A stretch of 51,194 nt of DNA from Candidatus Poribacteria bacterium (GCA_026710795.1 JAPOQK010000114.1:1-51194); one strand, 5' to 3'; shown: positions 15,559 to 25,701, numbered from the stretch's first letter. Program-made: numbers and translations. The notes: generated by a model from the letters alone, not told the origin.

Positions 15559-16476
15559 ATGTTGACATATTGTAATAAAGAGATAAAGATACTAAATAGA
15601 AGATTCTATTGTAATATATTATTGTTATGTTGTATGTTGATCATCATTGGTTGTGGAGATTCTACATCTGTAACCGATGGATCTGAAACGGACAATGAGG
15701 TAATCCTTCGTGACTATAAACTTTCAGGTGATGAAACTTGGGATTTTGAAAAAACTTATATTGTCCACGGGACATTGGAAATTCCAACCGAAGTAGTGCT
15801 CGAAATACCACCCGGAACAGTGGTTAAATTTGGGAACAATGCACAGGTTAGGGTCCGCGGAAAACTGAAAATAGGCACACCGTTGTTCCAAGAAGTATTA
15901 GATGAATTAGTGCTCCTTACCTCAATTAACGATAATCCAGAACCTGGAGTTTGGAATGGTATACTGTTTGACTTCACGCATGGTGCAGATAGTTTCTTGA
16001 GGGGTGTAGTCATTGAATTCGCGAAGATTGGACTTGACATCAAGACAACTTCTCCATCTATCATAGATTGTACTTTACGACATAATGATACCGCAATTGC
16101 ATTAGATGGAAGCGACTCCATAATTCAACATAATGCAATAATTGACAATAATATTGGTATTAGAACCATTGAACGACAAAATAGACCACAAATTGAAAGA
16201 AATAATATAACAAACAACGATACAGGTATTTTTTGTGAAAATGTACAAACAATTATTCAGGAGAATAATTTAGAAAAAAATAATACTTCTGTATGGTTAA
16301 ATGTGAAATTCAATTTTGGAGCACCTAACAATTGGTGGGGATCAGTCCTTAATGAAGACATAGACAAAGCCATCATAGATTCTAATGATACAAACATAAT
16401 AACAAAAACTATTGGAACGGTATTATACGAACCAATATCCAACATACGTTTTGATGAAGCTGGACCTCGGGAGTAA
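15559..16476 (+). CDS. Right-handed beta-helix lipoprotein
   Basis: A 305-residue protein. The N-terminus has a basic stretch, a hydrophobic core and a lipobox-like IIIGC with Cys32, so lipid anchoring in the periplasm or outer membrane is likely. The mature part has short beta turns repeating every 20-25 residues (PSIIDCTLRHNDTAIAL, then SIIQHNAIIDNNIGIRTI, then PQIERNNITNNDTGIFCENV), typical of parallel beta-helix (PbH1, NosD-like) proteins. WNGILFD and PNNWWGS are family-typical. Such folds bind or act on polysaccharides, as in lyases and epimerases. No catalytic residues can be named here. It opens the glycan region and almost abuts the next glycosyltransferase. Confidence 0.75.
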   Translation: MLTYCNKEIKILNRRFYCNILLLCCMLIIIGCGDSTSVTDGSETDNEVILRDYKLSGDETWDFEKTYIVHGTLEIPTEVVLEIPPGTVVKFGNNAQVRVRGKLKIGTPLFQEVLDELVLLTSINDNPEPGVWNGILFDFTHGADSFLRGVVIEFAKIGLDIKTTSPSIIDCTLRHNDTAIALDGSDSIIQHNAIIDNNIGIRTIERQNRPQIERNNITNNDTGIFCENVQTIIQENNLEKNNTSVWLNVKFNFGAPNNWWGSVLNEDIDKAIIDSNDTNIITKTIGTVLYEPISNIRFDEAGPRE

Positions 16477-16482
16477 TTGCTT

Positions 16483-17685
16483 ATGTTGACGGTGCTAAAT
16501 ATTTCACAAAATCATTATATTCGTGGTGGGTGTGATAGATATTTTTTCACAATGGGTGAACTCCTGCAAAAGCACGATCACAATGTTATTCCTTTCACTG
16601 CAGCGAGTCCGAAAAATGAACCCACAGAATGGGAACAGTATTTCCCACATGGTGCGGATTTTGAAAACCCTGGACCTATTGACTTGGTACGATTTGTATA
16701 TTCACGAGATGCTAATACCTCAATTCAAAGGTTATTAAGAAAAACTGATGTCGACATTGCACACTTTCATGTCTACCATGGAAAGTTAACTGCTTCAATA
16801 TTAGGTTCACTAAAAAAAGCAGGTATACCACTAATTCAGACATTACATGATTACAAATTAACTTGTCCTATTGCCACCCATCTGTCCGGGGACAACATCT
16901 GTGAGGCGTGTGAAGGGAAGAAATTTTTACGTGCAATTCCGAAACGGTGTAATAGACGGTCTCTTGCCCGAACTGTATTGAGTGTTTCTGAGTCTTATGT
17001 TTCCCGTTTCCTCGGTTCGGTTGATAAGTTTGACCACTTTATCTCTGTATCGCATTTTCTTCGAAAAAAGATGATTCAATTTGATATACCTGAAGATAAA
17101 ATATCTACAGTACATAATTTCGTTGATGTATCCAATTTTACCCCCAATTATTCAGAAGGAGATTATGTATTATATTTCGGTAGGGTTGATCAGAGCAAAG
17201 GAATTTTCACACTTTTAGAAGCGGCTGCCCCGCTTACACAATTTCCACTGTATATTGCTGGGGAAGGCGAAGCACTAACTGAAGTGAAACGTTTTATAGA
17301 GCAAAAAGGATGTAATCATATTCATCTATTAGGATTTAAACAAGGAGACGAACTTCAAGAATTGATACTTAACAGTACATGTACAGTTTTGCCCTCTGAA
17401 TGGTATGAAAATTGTCCAATGTCTATATTAGAATCTTTTGCTTATGGTAAACCAGTAATTGGTGCGGATATAGGTGGAATTCCAGAATTAATCAATCATG
17501 GGGTTGATGGGTTCCTTGTTCCGTCAGGAGATGTGGAACAATTACGTGACCGTTTACAATGGATGTGTGATAATAAGACACAAGCAATAGAAATGGGCAA
17601 AACCGCTCGGGAAAAAATGGAAAATGAATTCAATGCTGACATTCATTATGAAAAGATTATGAATGTATATCGGAAGTTTGTATGA
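16483..17685 (+). CDS. GT4-type glycosyltransferase
   Basis: A 400-residue retaining glycosyltransferase of the GT-B fold. I start it at the ATG at 16483, preceded by GGGAG at 16469-16473; an in-frame TTG lies two codons earlier. The N-terminal Rossmann half begins MLTVLNISQNHYIRGGCDRY. A cysteine-rich insert (CPIATHLSGDNICEACEGKK), found in some GT4 enzymes, lies near residue 130. The C-terminal donor-binding half has FGRVDQSKG, AGEGE and the nucleotide-sugar signature NCPMSILESFAYGKPVIG with the following GGIPE. It probably adds a sugar to the lipid-linked repeat unit in the cytoplasm. The donor and acceptor are not deducible. Confidence 0.9.
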   Translation: MLTVLNISQNHYIRGGCDRYFFTMGELLQKHDHNVIPFTAASPKNEPTEWEQYFPHGADFENPGPIDLVRFVYSRDANTSIQRLLRKTDVDIAHFHVYHGKLTASILGSLKKAGIPLIQTLHDYKLTCPIATHLSGDNICEACEGKKFLRAIPKRCNRRSLARTVLSVSESYVSRFLGSVDKFDHFISVSHFLRKKMIQFDIPEDKISTVHNFVDVSNFTPNYSEGDYVLYFGRVDQSKGIFTLLEAAAPLTQFPLYIAGEGEALTEVKRFIEQKGCNHIHLLGFKQGDELQELILNSTCTVLPSEWYENCPMSILESFAYGKPVIGADIGGIPELINHGVDGFLVPSGDVEQLRDRLQWMCDNKTQAIEMGKTAREKMENEFNADIHYEKIMNVYRKFV

Positions 17686-17757
17686 TTACCAGAACATATA
17701 CCGATCAGTAACCTTTGCTGTTATGCCGGTTTTTGATGTCTTTGATTTCAACGATAT

Positions 17758-17786
17758 TTGACATGATTCATTGGGTATGGTATCCT
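17758..17786 (+). promoter_or_regulatory. Possible sigma-70 promoter for the methyltransferase gene
   Basis: TTGACA (17758-17763), 17 bases, then TATCCT (17781-17786). The -35 is perfect and the -10 matches at four of six positions. It lies 85 bases before the ATG at 17872. Confidence 0.4.
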
Positions 17787-17871
17787 TTCAAAGTTGGATG
17801 ATTAACCAAACCAGTGCAACATATAGGTATTTTGATCTACCCAGAAGTATTATAAGGAGATACGGAGCATA

Positions 17872-18483
17872 ATGTCTTTTGAAAAGTCTTTGGTGGAATG
17901 TTTTGCAGAAAAACCGCCCTCAGTATATTTTGATGAATCTAATTCAGATAAGACAGGAGTACGACACGATTATGGTAACCTCTATGATTGGTTGTTCTCC
18001 TCGCTTCTTTTTCAAAATGATATGCAACCAATTCGCGTTTTGGAAATAGGAGTCACTATGTTTGGCGAGGGTAGTGGACACGCATTTACCAAGATGCCTT
18101 TTGTAGAGAAATTTGTAGGATTAGATGTAAATCCAATTGAAAAGGATTTTGGTGAGAAAGGTGTTTTTCTAAAAGTTGATGCCTACTCGGATGAAGGTTT
18201 ACAATCTGCTGCAGAATATGCACCTTATCATCTTTTAATTGACGACGCTGAACATATACATCCACAACAAGTAGCATTTTTCAAAATGTATACGCAGCTG
18301 TGTGCTACACCGGGGGTTATGGTTTGTGAAGATGTACCAAAAATTGTGATACCAAAACGACTCAAAGCAATTAAAGATCCGACCATTATGCAGGTTCGTG
18401 TTCCTGGTTCTCTTATTGCATCAAAGGGCAAGTTGGATAACAATATTTTGTTAAAGACCAAGATGATAAGCAATAATCAATGA
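17872..18483 (+). CDS. Class I SAM-dependent methyltransferase-like protein
   Basis: A 203-residue soluble protein with a clear AAGGAG ribosome site. The SAM-binding region is recognisable: RVLEIGVTMFGEGSGHAF is motif I, FVGLDVNP is motif II and YHLLIDDAEHIHPQQVAFFKMY is the acidic post-motif with candidate metal ligands DDAEH. This pattern is close to sugar and macrolide O-methyltransferases of the MycE or cephalosporin-hydroxylase-like group. It is short at the C-terminus compared with those. Its position suggests methylation of a glycan residue; substrate unknown. Confidence 0.65.
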   Translation: MSFEKSLVECFAEKPPSVYFDESNSDKTGVRHDYGNLYDWLFSSLLFQNDMQPIRVLEIGVTMFGEGSGHAFTKMPFVEKFVGLDVNPIEKDFGEKGVFLKVDAYSDEGLQSAAEYAPYHLLIDDAEHIHPQQVAFFKMYTQLCATPGVMVCEDVPKIVIPKRLKAIKDPTIMQVRVPGSLIASKGKLDNNILLKTKMISNNQ

Positions 18484-18607
18484 TAGATATAAATGTAATC
18501 TAACTCATAAGTAACTCCATCATTTCCTTAGATTTATAGATTTAGATATTGATGAATACACAACAGACATTTTTTCTCACTTGGACTATTGACCTTCAAG
18601 GAAATAG

Positions 18608-21316
18608 ATGCGAACATTAATTGTATTAGTTCTTACCCTTTGTTTAATTCAATATACATGGAGTGATATACAATTTGAAGATGTCGCACATCAAGCAGGT
18701 ATTACTCGGATTGGTGAAAGTTGGGGAAACGCATGGGGAGATTTTGATGGAGATGGATATCTTGATTTATGGGCAACCAATCACAAACATAAACCGAGTC
18801 TGTATAGGAATAACAAAGATGGAACGTTTACTGATATAATAGACGAAGTGTGGGAAGCAAATCCTTATATTGATGCACAAGGGAGAGAATGGTTGACAGA
18901 TACTCATGGTTCGGCATGGGCAGATTTTGATAATGATGGTGACCAAGATTTGATTGTTTTATCTGGAGGGGGTGGCGGAACAAACTCTATAGATACGAGG
19001 AACCATAATCGCTTTTTTGTTAATGAAAATGGAATACTCATAGAGCGCGCATTAGATTATGGATTAGCTCTGCCGTTATTGAGGGGTAGAACTCCATTAT
19101 GGTTCGATTGGGACAATGATGGACTGTTAGATGTTCTTTTCACAGGTCAAACCAGACCAGATAGACATGGAAACCTTGTGACTTCTTCCCTATTTCAACA
19201 AACACCAACTGGTTTTCAGATTGTGAATTCTGAAGCAGGATTCTTTATTGATAAAGGGAGTGAACTTGCACAACTGACAGACATGACAGGTGATGGAAAT
19301 TTAGACCTTTTTGTGGATGGAAATCCATATCCAGCGAAAATCTATGATGTTTCTTCCACTCACTTTATAGATTTAACTGCGTCATTAAGAGTCCCGAAGC
19401 TTGTCTATGATGTGCGGGATTCAGTGTTTGCTGATTTCAATGGTGACCTAATGCCTGACGCGTTTCTGGCAAGGGCAGTATATAGACCTTTCATAGACAC
19501 ATTACAGGCATGTACAGAGAATCATGTTGAGTCAACTCAACTTGATGAGACCGGTCCCTGCAATATCACATTTCAACTTAGACTCAATAAAGGTGAAACT
19601 GGAATTAGTTTCAAGACAGATGGTAATGTAACGTTTGAAATCCATTCAGTATGGATGACAAGACAACACCATGTAAAAATCGGAAAACTCGGTCTGAATC
19701 TTTCACAATTCAATGGAGAATTCTACCCAAACGGTCCAGTGCGTAATGTCGCTTCATTTATCTTTACATTGTCACCAGATGATCCAAAAGTAATTGGTCT
19801 AAAACCGCGCGTAAAAAACGAATTATGGGGTGTGTATATCGGTTATGATCCAGAATCAGAACGCTGGAACTTTATATACCATACAGATCCACCTATTGAT
19901 ACAAATTGGACAGTATTCGAAGGAATTGTGCACTCAGATAATCCAATAGTTGATATAGAGCAAACTAACTTTCTATATGAAGGAAATAACTATAACCCAC
20001 CCTCCGTTCTTATGCTAAGCCAACAAGACGGCTTTCAACCGGGATTTAGATTTGCTGAATCGATTAATGGGGAATCTGTGGTTGCGGGTGATTTTGATAA
20101 TGACATGGATGTTGACCTTTATATTGTCTGTGCACAAAGTTCAGGAAACCTCCCGAATCGACTATATGTAAACGATGGAAGGGGAAATATAACTGAACAA
20201 TCTGGTGCTGGTGGTGCGGAAGGAAGTGACAAGGGAAGAGGACAAAGTGTAACAATGGCTGACTATGATCGAGATGGGTATCTTGATCTTTTTGTTACAA
20301 ATGGACAAGGAGCCTATCCGCTAAACAATGGACCTGATCAGCTTTTTCGGAACACAACAGCAAATGGTAACAACTGGCTGCAGATTGATTTGGAAGGAAC
20401 TCACTCAAACCGCGATGGGATAGGCGCGCGTTTGTATGCAACTACACCAGATGGTAAATCGCAGTTGCGAGAAAATAGTGGAGGCATTCATTGGTGTCAA
20501 CAGGACCAGAAGCGAATCCATTTTGGACTTGCACAGAATGAGAAAGTAAGTAAGTTGGAAATATATTGGCCAAGTGGGATCTTACAGACTATAAATGATG
20601 TTGATGTAAATCAAGTATTGCACGTTGTTGAAGAAGGTATTCAAATAAAAATACCAGGCGATGTAAATAGGGATAGAAAAGTAGATATTTTGGATCTACT
20701 TGTTATCATCGTCCATTTTGGAGAAGTTCCTCCCACAAATCCCAACGCTGATGTGAACAAAGATGGTGTTGTGGATATTCAAGATCTTGTTTCGGTTATT
20801 GAAATAATAGAAGGTGGAAGCGATGCAGCTGCACCACAGCAGCAATTTCTTACGAGTACAACTACAAATAATTTAGTTGCGGAATTATCATCACTTTCCG
20901 ATAAACAAATTGCACTTTTCCACACCTTTTACGAAAAAATCGAAGATTTATCTGGTAGTTCTACACATATAAACTATGTAAAGATGTTCTTTAAGGATCT
21001 TTTGATGCCCAACAATGTTCCTATAATAACGAAACTATACGCAAATTATCCTAATCCATTTAATCCTGAGACATGGATACCTTATCAACTTGCTGAGGAT
21101 TCACAAGTTACTATAAGGATATATAATCCCGCGGGACAGATTGTGCGGACACTATTCTCAGAACATCAAACGAAAGGCTTTTATATAGGTCGGCGGAATG
21201 CAGCATATTGGGATGGTAAAAACGAGCTTGGAGAAGCTGCGTCAAGTGGTCTATACTTTTATGAGTTAGCCACATCTAACAAAACATATACAAAACGACT
21301 CGTAATACTAAAGTAA
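18608..21316 (+). CDS. Secreted FG-GAP/ASPIC protein with dockerin and sorting tail
   Basis: A 902-residue exported protein with an N-terminal signal peptide (MRTLIVLVLTLCLIQYTWS). It carries several FG-GAP/VCBS calcium-binding repeats with the DxDxDGxxD pattern, such as DFDGDGYLDL near residue 45, DFDNDGDQDL near 107 and DYDRDGYLDLF near 555. An UnbV/ASPIC domain follows (GIGARLYATT...KLEIYWPSG). Two dockerin-type calcium repeats at about 683-735 read DVNRDRKVDILDLL and DVNKDGVVDIQDLV. The last 90 residues are a FlgD-Ig/type A sorting-like tail starting NYPNPFNPETWIPY and ending KRLVILK. This architecture is like CRTAC1-type beta-propeller surface proteins. It probably acts at or outside the outer membrane. 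The start follows AAGGAAATAG. Confidence 0.88.
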   Translation: MRTLIVLVLTLCLIQYTWSDIQFEDVAHQAGITRIGESWGNAWGDFDGDGYLDLWATNHKHKPSLYRNNKDGTFTDIIDEVWEANPYIDAQGREWLTDTHGSAWADFDNDGDQDLIVLSGGGGGTNSIDTRNHNRFFVNENGILIERALDYGLALPLLRGRTPLWFDWDNDGLLDVLFTGQTRPDRHGNLVTSSLFQQTPTGFQIVNSEAGFFIDKGSELAQLTDMTGDGNLDLFVDGNPYPAKIYDVSSTHFIDLTASLRVPKLVYDVRDSVFADFNGDLMPDAFLARAVYRPFIDTLQACTENHVESTQLDETGPCNITFQLRLNKGETGISFKTDGNVTFEIHSVWMTRQHHVKIGKLGLNLSQFNGEFYPNGPVRNVASFIFTLSPDDPKVIGLKPRVKNELWGVYIGYDPESERWNFIYHTDPPIDTNWTVFEGIVHSDNPIVDIEQTNFLYEGNNYNPPSVLMLSQQDGFQPGFRFAESINGESVVAGDFDNDMDVDLYIVCAQSSGNLPNRLYVNDGRGNITEQSGAGGAEGSDKGRGQSVTMADYDRDGYLDLFVTNGQGAYPLNNGPDQLFRNTTANGNNWLQIDLEGTHSNRDGIGARLYATTPDGKSQLRENSGGIHWCQQDQKRIHFGLAQNEKVSKLEIYWPSGILQTINDVDVNQVLHVVEEGIQIKIPGDVNRDRKVDILDLLVIIVHFGEVPPTNPNADVNKDGVVDIQDLVSVIEIIEGGSDAAAPQQQFLTSTTTNNLVAELSSLSDKQIALFHTFYEKIEDLSGSSTHINYVKMFFKDLLMPNNVPIITKLYANYPNPFNPETWIPYQLAEDSQVTIRIYNPAGQIVRTLFSEHQTKGFYIGRRNAAYWDGKNELGEAASSGLYFYELATSNKTYTKRLVILK

Positions 21317-21328
21317 AAGGCAAATAAT

Positions 21329-22327
21329 ATGAAAAATACCTCATTGGTCACTGGAGGGGCAGGATTTATGGGTGCCCACGTAGTCAATGAATTACTACGG
21401 GAAGGTGACCATAATGTAGTTGTCCTTGATGATTTGAGTGGTGGGTTTCGTGATAACGTCAACCCAAACGCTATATTCGTTGAGGGCAGCATTCTGGATG
21501 TAGAACTAATAAACAAACTCTGTGAAAAATATAATTTTACCTATATATATCATCTCGCAGCGTATGCAGCAGAGGGTTTGAGCCATTTTATTAAACGGTT
21601 CAACTATCAAAACAACCTTATAGGAAGTGTAAATCTAATCAACGCTGCAGTGAATTATAATGTAAAACGTTTTGTTTTCACATCATCCATTGCAGTTTAT
21701 GGTGAAAACCAACTTCCGATGCACGAAGAACTCACACCGATGCCAGAAGATCCCTACGGTATTGCAAAATATGCAGTAGAACAAGAACTTATCGTAACAA
21801 AACGGCTTTTTGACTTGGATTATACCATTTTCAGACCCCATAATGTATATGGTGAACTTCAAAATATAAGTGATAGATATCGTAATGTAATTGGTATTTT
21901 CATGAACAAAATCATGCAGGGAGAATCTTTGGTAATATTTGGTGATGGTGAACAGACTCGTGCATTTACACATATTGCGGATGTTGCACCACATATTGCG
22001 CAATCTGTAAACATATCCGAAGCCTCGTGTGAGATATTCAATCTTGGTACGGAGAAACATGTTTCTGTCAATAAATTGGCTGATATGGTGATGACTGCTA
22101 TGGAAAGGGAAGTATCTGTGGAACATTTTCGAGCCAGAGATGAAGTCAAACACGCATATTGTTCACATGATAAATTTCAACGTGTTTTCGGCACAACATC
22201 TAAGATAGGGTTGGCTGAAGGATTACATCGCATGGGAACATGGGCAAAAACTGTTGGACCTCGTCCGGCAACTGAATTTGATGAGATAGAAATTAGCCAA
22301 AACTTACCTGATGCATGGAAAAAATAA
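21329..22327 (+). CDS. NAD-dependent sugar epimerase/dehydratase (extended SDR)
   Basis: A 332-residue extended short-chain dehydrogenase/reductase. The NAD loop GGAGFMG is at residues 9-15, the catalytic Ser pair is in FTSS (119-120), and YGIAK gives the YxxxK pair Y143/K147. The closest type is UDP-glucose 4-epimerase or related nucleotide-sugar epimerases. It would supply an epimerised nucleotide sugar for the glycan assembled by neighbouring enzymes. Exact substrate stereochemistry cannot be assigned. Confidence 0.9.
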   Translation: MKNTSLVTGGAGFMGAHVVNELLREGDHNVVVLDDLSGGFRDNVNPNAIFVEGSILDVELINKLCEKYNFTYIYHLAAYAAEGLSHFIKRFNYQNNLIGSVNLINAAVNYNVKRFVFTSSIAVYGENQLPMHEELTPMPEDPYGIAKYAVEQELIVTKRLFDLDYTIFRPHNVYGELQNISDRYRNVIGIFMNKIMQGESLVIFGDGEQTRAFTHIADVAPHIAQSVNISEASCEIFNLGTEKHVSVNKLADMVMTAMEREVSVEHFRARDEVKHAYCSHDKFQRVFGTTSKIGLAEGLHRMGTWAKTVGPRPATEFDEIEISQNLPDAWKK

Positions 22328-22373
22328 GTGGTATATGTACAGAATGGTTCCATTTTGCTGTAAGTAATTCATT

Positions 22374-23720
22374 ATGGACCAATTTCGTAATTTTATAGTG
22401 AAATTTTGGAAGTCTCCAACACGTTGGGTAATGGTGATTACCTTTGCTGGAATGGGATTAAGTTTACTTTTCCACGCGGTGTTAATTCCAAGATATCTTG
22501 GGTTAAGTGAAACTGCAGATGCATTAATTGCATCTCTAAAAGTCGTCCTGTTATTTGACATTGTAATCAGAGAAGGTGCGAAATTTAGTCTTGTGCCTCT
22601 ATTTATAAATGAAGCGAGACAGAAAAACAGTGAGGATTTCAATTTAGTAACAAACGGAATCTTGAATTTTTCGATCATTGTAGGTTTGTTATGTATGCTT
22701 CTTATTGAGGTATGTGCGGATTGGATTGCATACGTCTTATTACTCTTATTACCAAATAGTTCAATTGTCACACGTTCTGAAATGATTATGTTTTTGCGGT
22801 TGACTGCACCTCTAATTGTATTCGGATCAGCAAGTACAATACTCGGTGCGGTTTTAAATAGTCAAAAGCATTTCAAAACAGTCGCTTTACGGAATGCACT
22901 TCCACCAGGAATTGCTTCTCTTGCTTTTCTACTTCTATTAGGTACGGAACAATTGGCACACTATGTTGCCATTGCCTACACATGTGGATTTTTGACATAC
23001 TTTGTCTGGTTGTTTATTGGAGTAAAACGGACAGGTCATCGGTATATGTTGACGTGGATATCGTCTGATGTGCTCCATTCACTGAAAAATACTATTTCAT
23101 TGCCGACCATGGGTTTTGCAATACGACAGATAACTGCACGTCTGTTAGTAGAAGTATTTTTAGTCGGGAAACTCGGAAAAGGTGCTATTACACTTTACAA
23201 CAGTGCTTTCCGTATTTTTTCTGCGATTCAGACTCTTATTGGTATTAGTGTTGCTACTACTGGTTTGCCCAATATGACCGAGGAAATCACAGAAGAGAAT
23301 AAGCAACAATTTAGACATACTCTCATGGGAAACATCCGGACTGTGCTCTTTATTGCAACACCTATTTCTCTGAGTCTTATATTCGGATCATCATTAATAG
23401 CCCAATTCCTTTTTGGTGATAATAAGTTCTCTGAACAATCTATTCAACAGATTTCACAACTCCTATTTTGTCTTAGTTTTGCTACGGTCTTTTTCTGTTT
23501 GATTCCAGTTCTAAATGCAGGATTATATGCACAAAGAGCATTCGGATATGTATTTAGAAATATGGTTACAATGGCTGTGCTAAACTTTATAATTGCGTTA
23601 GGGTTAGTCAGTGTTTGGGGATTGATGGGTATAGCGATAGCAGTTTCACTCACTGCCGTAATTGCTGTAGTAAATCTAACATATTTATTACAAAAAACAG
23701 GTGTTTCGTTATTTAAGTGA
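22374..23720 (+). CDS. MurJ/MviN-like polysaccharide flippase (Wzx role)
   Basis: A 448-residue membrane protein with 12-14 hydrophobic segments, resembling MurJ-type flippases of the MOP superfamily. The N-terminal part has LIPRYLGLSETADALIASL, and the loop region has EGAKFSLVPLFIN, close to the MurJ pattern of a conserved first helix and basic loops. Its setting among a polymerase, glycosyltransferases and sulfotransferases argues that it moves the lipid-linked repeat unit across the inner membrane. Housekeeping lipid II transport is less likely for a copy inside a glycan operon. It overlaps the next gene by one base (TGATG). Confidence 0.85.
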   Translation: MDQFRNFIVKFWKSPTRWVMVITFAGMGLSLLFHAVLIPRYLGLSETADALIASLKVVLLFDIVIREGAKFSLVPLFINEARQKNSEDFNLVTNGILNFSIIVGLLCMLLIEVCADWIAYVLLLLLPNSSIVTRSEMIMFLRLTAPLIVFGSASTILGAVLNSQKHFKTVALRNALPPGIASLAFLLLLGTEQLAHYVAIAYTCGFLTYFVWLFIGVKRTGHRYMLTWISSDVLHSLKNTISLPTMGFAIRQITARLLVEVFLVGKLGKGAITLYNSAFRIFSAIQTLIGISVATTGLPNMTEEITEENKQQFRHTLMGNIRTVLFIATPISLSLIFGSSLIAQFLFGDNKFSEQSIQQISQLLFCLSFATVFFCLIPVLNAGLYAQRAFGYVFRNMVTMAVLNFIIALGLVSVWGLMGIAIAVSLTAVIAVVNLTYLLQKTGVSLFK

Positions 23721-24769
23721 TGTCAATAAAAAAGGTTAGTGATTACCATTATTTGATTGTAGGTGGTACAACTAAAGCTGCCACAACATCACTATATACA
23801 TATCTTACTGATCATCCATCAATATGTGGTGCTACATATAAGGAAACACGCTTCTTTCTTGATACGGAATACCCATTACCATCAAAATATCGTTTCAAAG
23901 GAGATGTAACTGAATACAACGAATTATTTACACACTGTCATGATGAGCAAATACGACTTGACACTACACCAGACTATTTATATTGTTCATCCGCACTTGA
24001 GAGAATTGCAGAGTACCTCCCAAATGTAAAACTAATTTTCAGTCTGCGTGAGCCGATTTCACGTTTGATTTCATGGTACCGTTTCGCAAGGCAGATTGGC
24101 AAGTTGCCACAATCAATGGATTTCGACCAATATGTTGATCAACTTTTCAACTACAAAGATATTGAAAAGGAACTGCCTTCTCAGAACGGAAATTCACAAG
24201 GTGATTTATCAGAAAGTGTTGATATAAACCCAGCAGACAAAACAAAGACAATTCAAGAGGGTCCTACATCTGAACAACATTGGTTAGCCCTTAAACAAGG
24301 TTGTTATGCCACCTATTTGAAAAAGTATATAGAACGTTTTGGCTACAACCGGATACATTCTCTTTTCTATGAAGACCTTGCTACTGAACCATTACATGTC
24401 TTACATGGAATATGTGATTTTGCTGTAATTGACAAAACTTTTTTCAACGACTATACATTCAAAGTCACAAATAGAACCGAATCGATGAGAAATACCGAGT
24501 TACACCAAAAATACAGAGCATTGAGATTTAAAGTACGCAAATGGACACACAATAAACCTTTTATTCATAACACTTTTCGATCAATGAGAAGGACAATTGA
24601 ACCGTTATACCTTCGTATAAACACTCGTTCAGATGAAAAAATTACGGTTTCACAAGAGAATCAAAAACGTTTAATTGATTACTACAAGCAAGATGTATCC
24701 GATTTACAAGTCTTGATCGGTAAACAACCACCATGGCAACAGTATTTTACGGAGAACTCACATGAATAA
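23720..24769 (+). CDS. Sulfotransferase 1
   Basis: A 349-residue PAPS-dependent sulfotransferase. I use the ATG of the TGATG overlap at 23720; a GTG lies one codon earlier. The 5'-phosphosulfate loop is VGGTTKAATTSLYTYL near residues 14-29, and the 3'-phosphate loop is FSLREPISRLISWY near residues 110-123. That REPxxR pattern resembles the heparan N-deacetylase/sulfotransferase type. It lacks a signal peptide and would sulfate a glycan or lipid-linked precursor in the cytoplasm. The next gene overlaps it by 8 bases. Confidence 0.9.
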   Translation: MSIKKVSDYHYLIVGGTTKAATTSLYTYLTDHPSICGATYKETRFFLDTEYPLPSKYRFKGDVTEYNELFTHCHDEQIRLDTTPDYLYCSSALERIAEYLPNVKLIFSLREPISRLISWYRFARQIGKLPQSMDFDQYVDQLFNYKDIEKELPSQNGNSQGDLSESVDINPADKTKTIQEGPTSEQHWLALKQGCYATYLKKYIERFGYNRIHSLFYEDLATEPLHVLHGICDFAVIDKTFFNDYTFKVTNRTESMRNTELHQKYRALRFKVRKWTHNKPFIHNTFRSMRRTIEPLYLRINTRSDEKITVSQENQKRLIDYYKQDVSDLQVLIGKQPPWQQYFTENSHE

Positions 24770-25670
24770 AGTTGATCAATTCCGACAAATCACTCTTATG
24801 ATTGTGGGTTCACAGAAATCCGGCACATCATCACTTTTGCGATACTTGGCACAGCATCCAGATATTTATGCACATCCGCAACCAGAGATGACTTATTTCC
24901 TTCAGAATCATGAATATGAAAAAGGATATAAATCAGCATCTAACAAATACTATTCCGATTGTCCTGTTGATAATCATCTAATTGCAAAAAACGTGATGGT
25001 CATGTGTTCACCAGAAAGAATACAACGTATATACGAGCATAATCCAGATATGCATTTGGTTGTCCTGATAAGAGAACCAGTTTCTCGTGCTTATTCTGCA
25101 TATTGGTGGGCAAGACGAAGAGGATGGGAGAACATTAAAACCTTTGAGGATGCCCTCGCCGTTGAGGAAAAACGTCTAAATGATGATTGGTTTAAATGGA
25201 GACAGTGTGTCTATAAATTTAATAGTGTTTACTACCCTCATATACAAAATCTAATGGCACAATTTGGAGAGGATCAAGTACACTGTTTTTTGACAGATGA
25301 ATTGAAAGACAATTCTGTTTCAATATGTCAAAGACTGTATAACCTAATCGGTGTTGACAATGATTTTGAACCGATAGTTGAACAGCAATTTAATCAAGCT
25401 GCGATGCCTCGATCTGAAAAAGTCGGGTACTTATTTACACAATTTCTTGCATCTCGGAATCCGATTAGACGTGCAATACGTCATCTTGTCCCAACTAAAA
25501 CTGCCAATAAGCTTAAGAAAGTAATATACAACCTTAACGATAGATCTTTCAATCCTCCACCAATAAACCCTAAGACTCACAGAGAATTATCTGATTATTT
25601 TCAACCATTTAATGAAGAATTATCCACGTTATTGGACATAGATCTCTCTCATTGGCAATTTTCTGAATAA
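24762..25670 (+). CDS. Sulfotransferase 2
   Basis: A 302-residue sulfotransferase with IVGSQKSGTSSLLRYL (5'-phosphosulfate loop, residues about 14-29) and VVLIREPVSRAYSAYWW (3'-phosphate loop, near residue 107). The KSGTSSL form and the REPxSR motif match the same class as sulfotransferase 1, but the sequences are quite diverged, so they probably modify different positions. The start overlaps the preceding stop and has GGAG at 24751-24754. A basic C-terminal segment near residue 250 may contact the substrate or membrane. Confidence 0.92.
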   Translation: MNKVDQFRQITLMIVGSQKSGTSSLLRYLAQHPDIYAHPQPEMTYFLQNHEYEKGYKSASNKYYSDCPVDNHLIAKNVMVMCSPERIQRIYEHNPDMHLVVLIREPVSRAYSAYWWARRRGWENIKTFEDALAVEEKRLNDDWFKWRQCVYKFNSVYYPHIQNLMAQFGEDQVHCFLTDELKDNSVSICQRLYNLIGVDNDFEPIVEQQFNQAAMPRSEKVGYLFTQFLASRNPIRRAIRHLVPTKTANKLKKVIYNLNDRSFNPPPINPKTHRELSDYFQPFNEELSTLLDIDLSHWQFSE

Positions 25671-25701
25671 CAAAATGCTATCTTCAAGTTAAATTGTAAC
25701 T

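Noticed and set aside
15756..16121. 121-codon minus-strand frame
   Set aside because: It lies wholly inside the beta-helix lipoprotein gene on the other strand and has no recognisable domain.
22304..22771. 155-codon minus-strand frame
   Set aside because: It is antisense to the start of the flippase gene, whose family match is clear.
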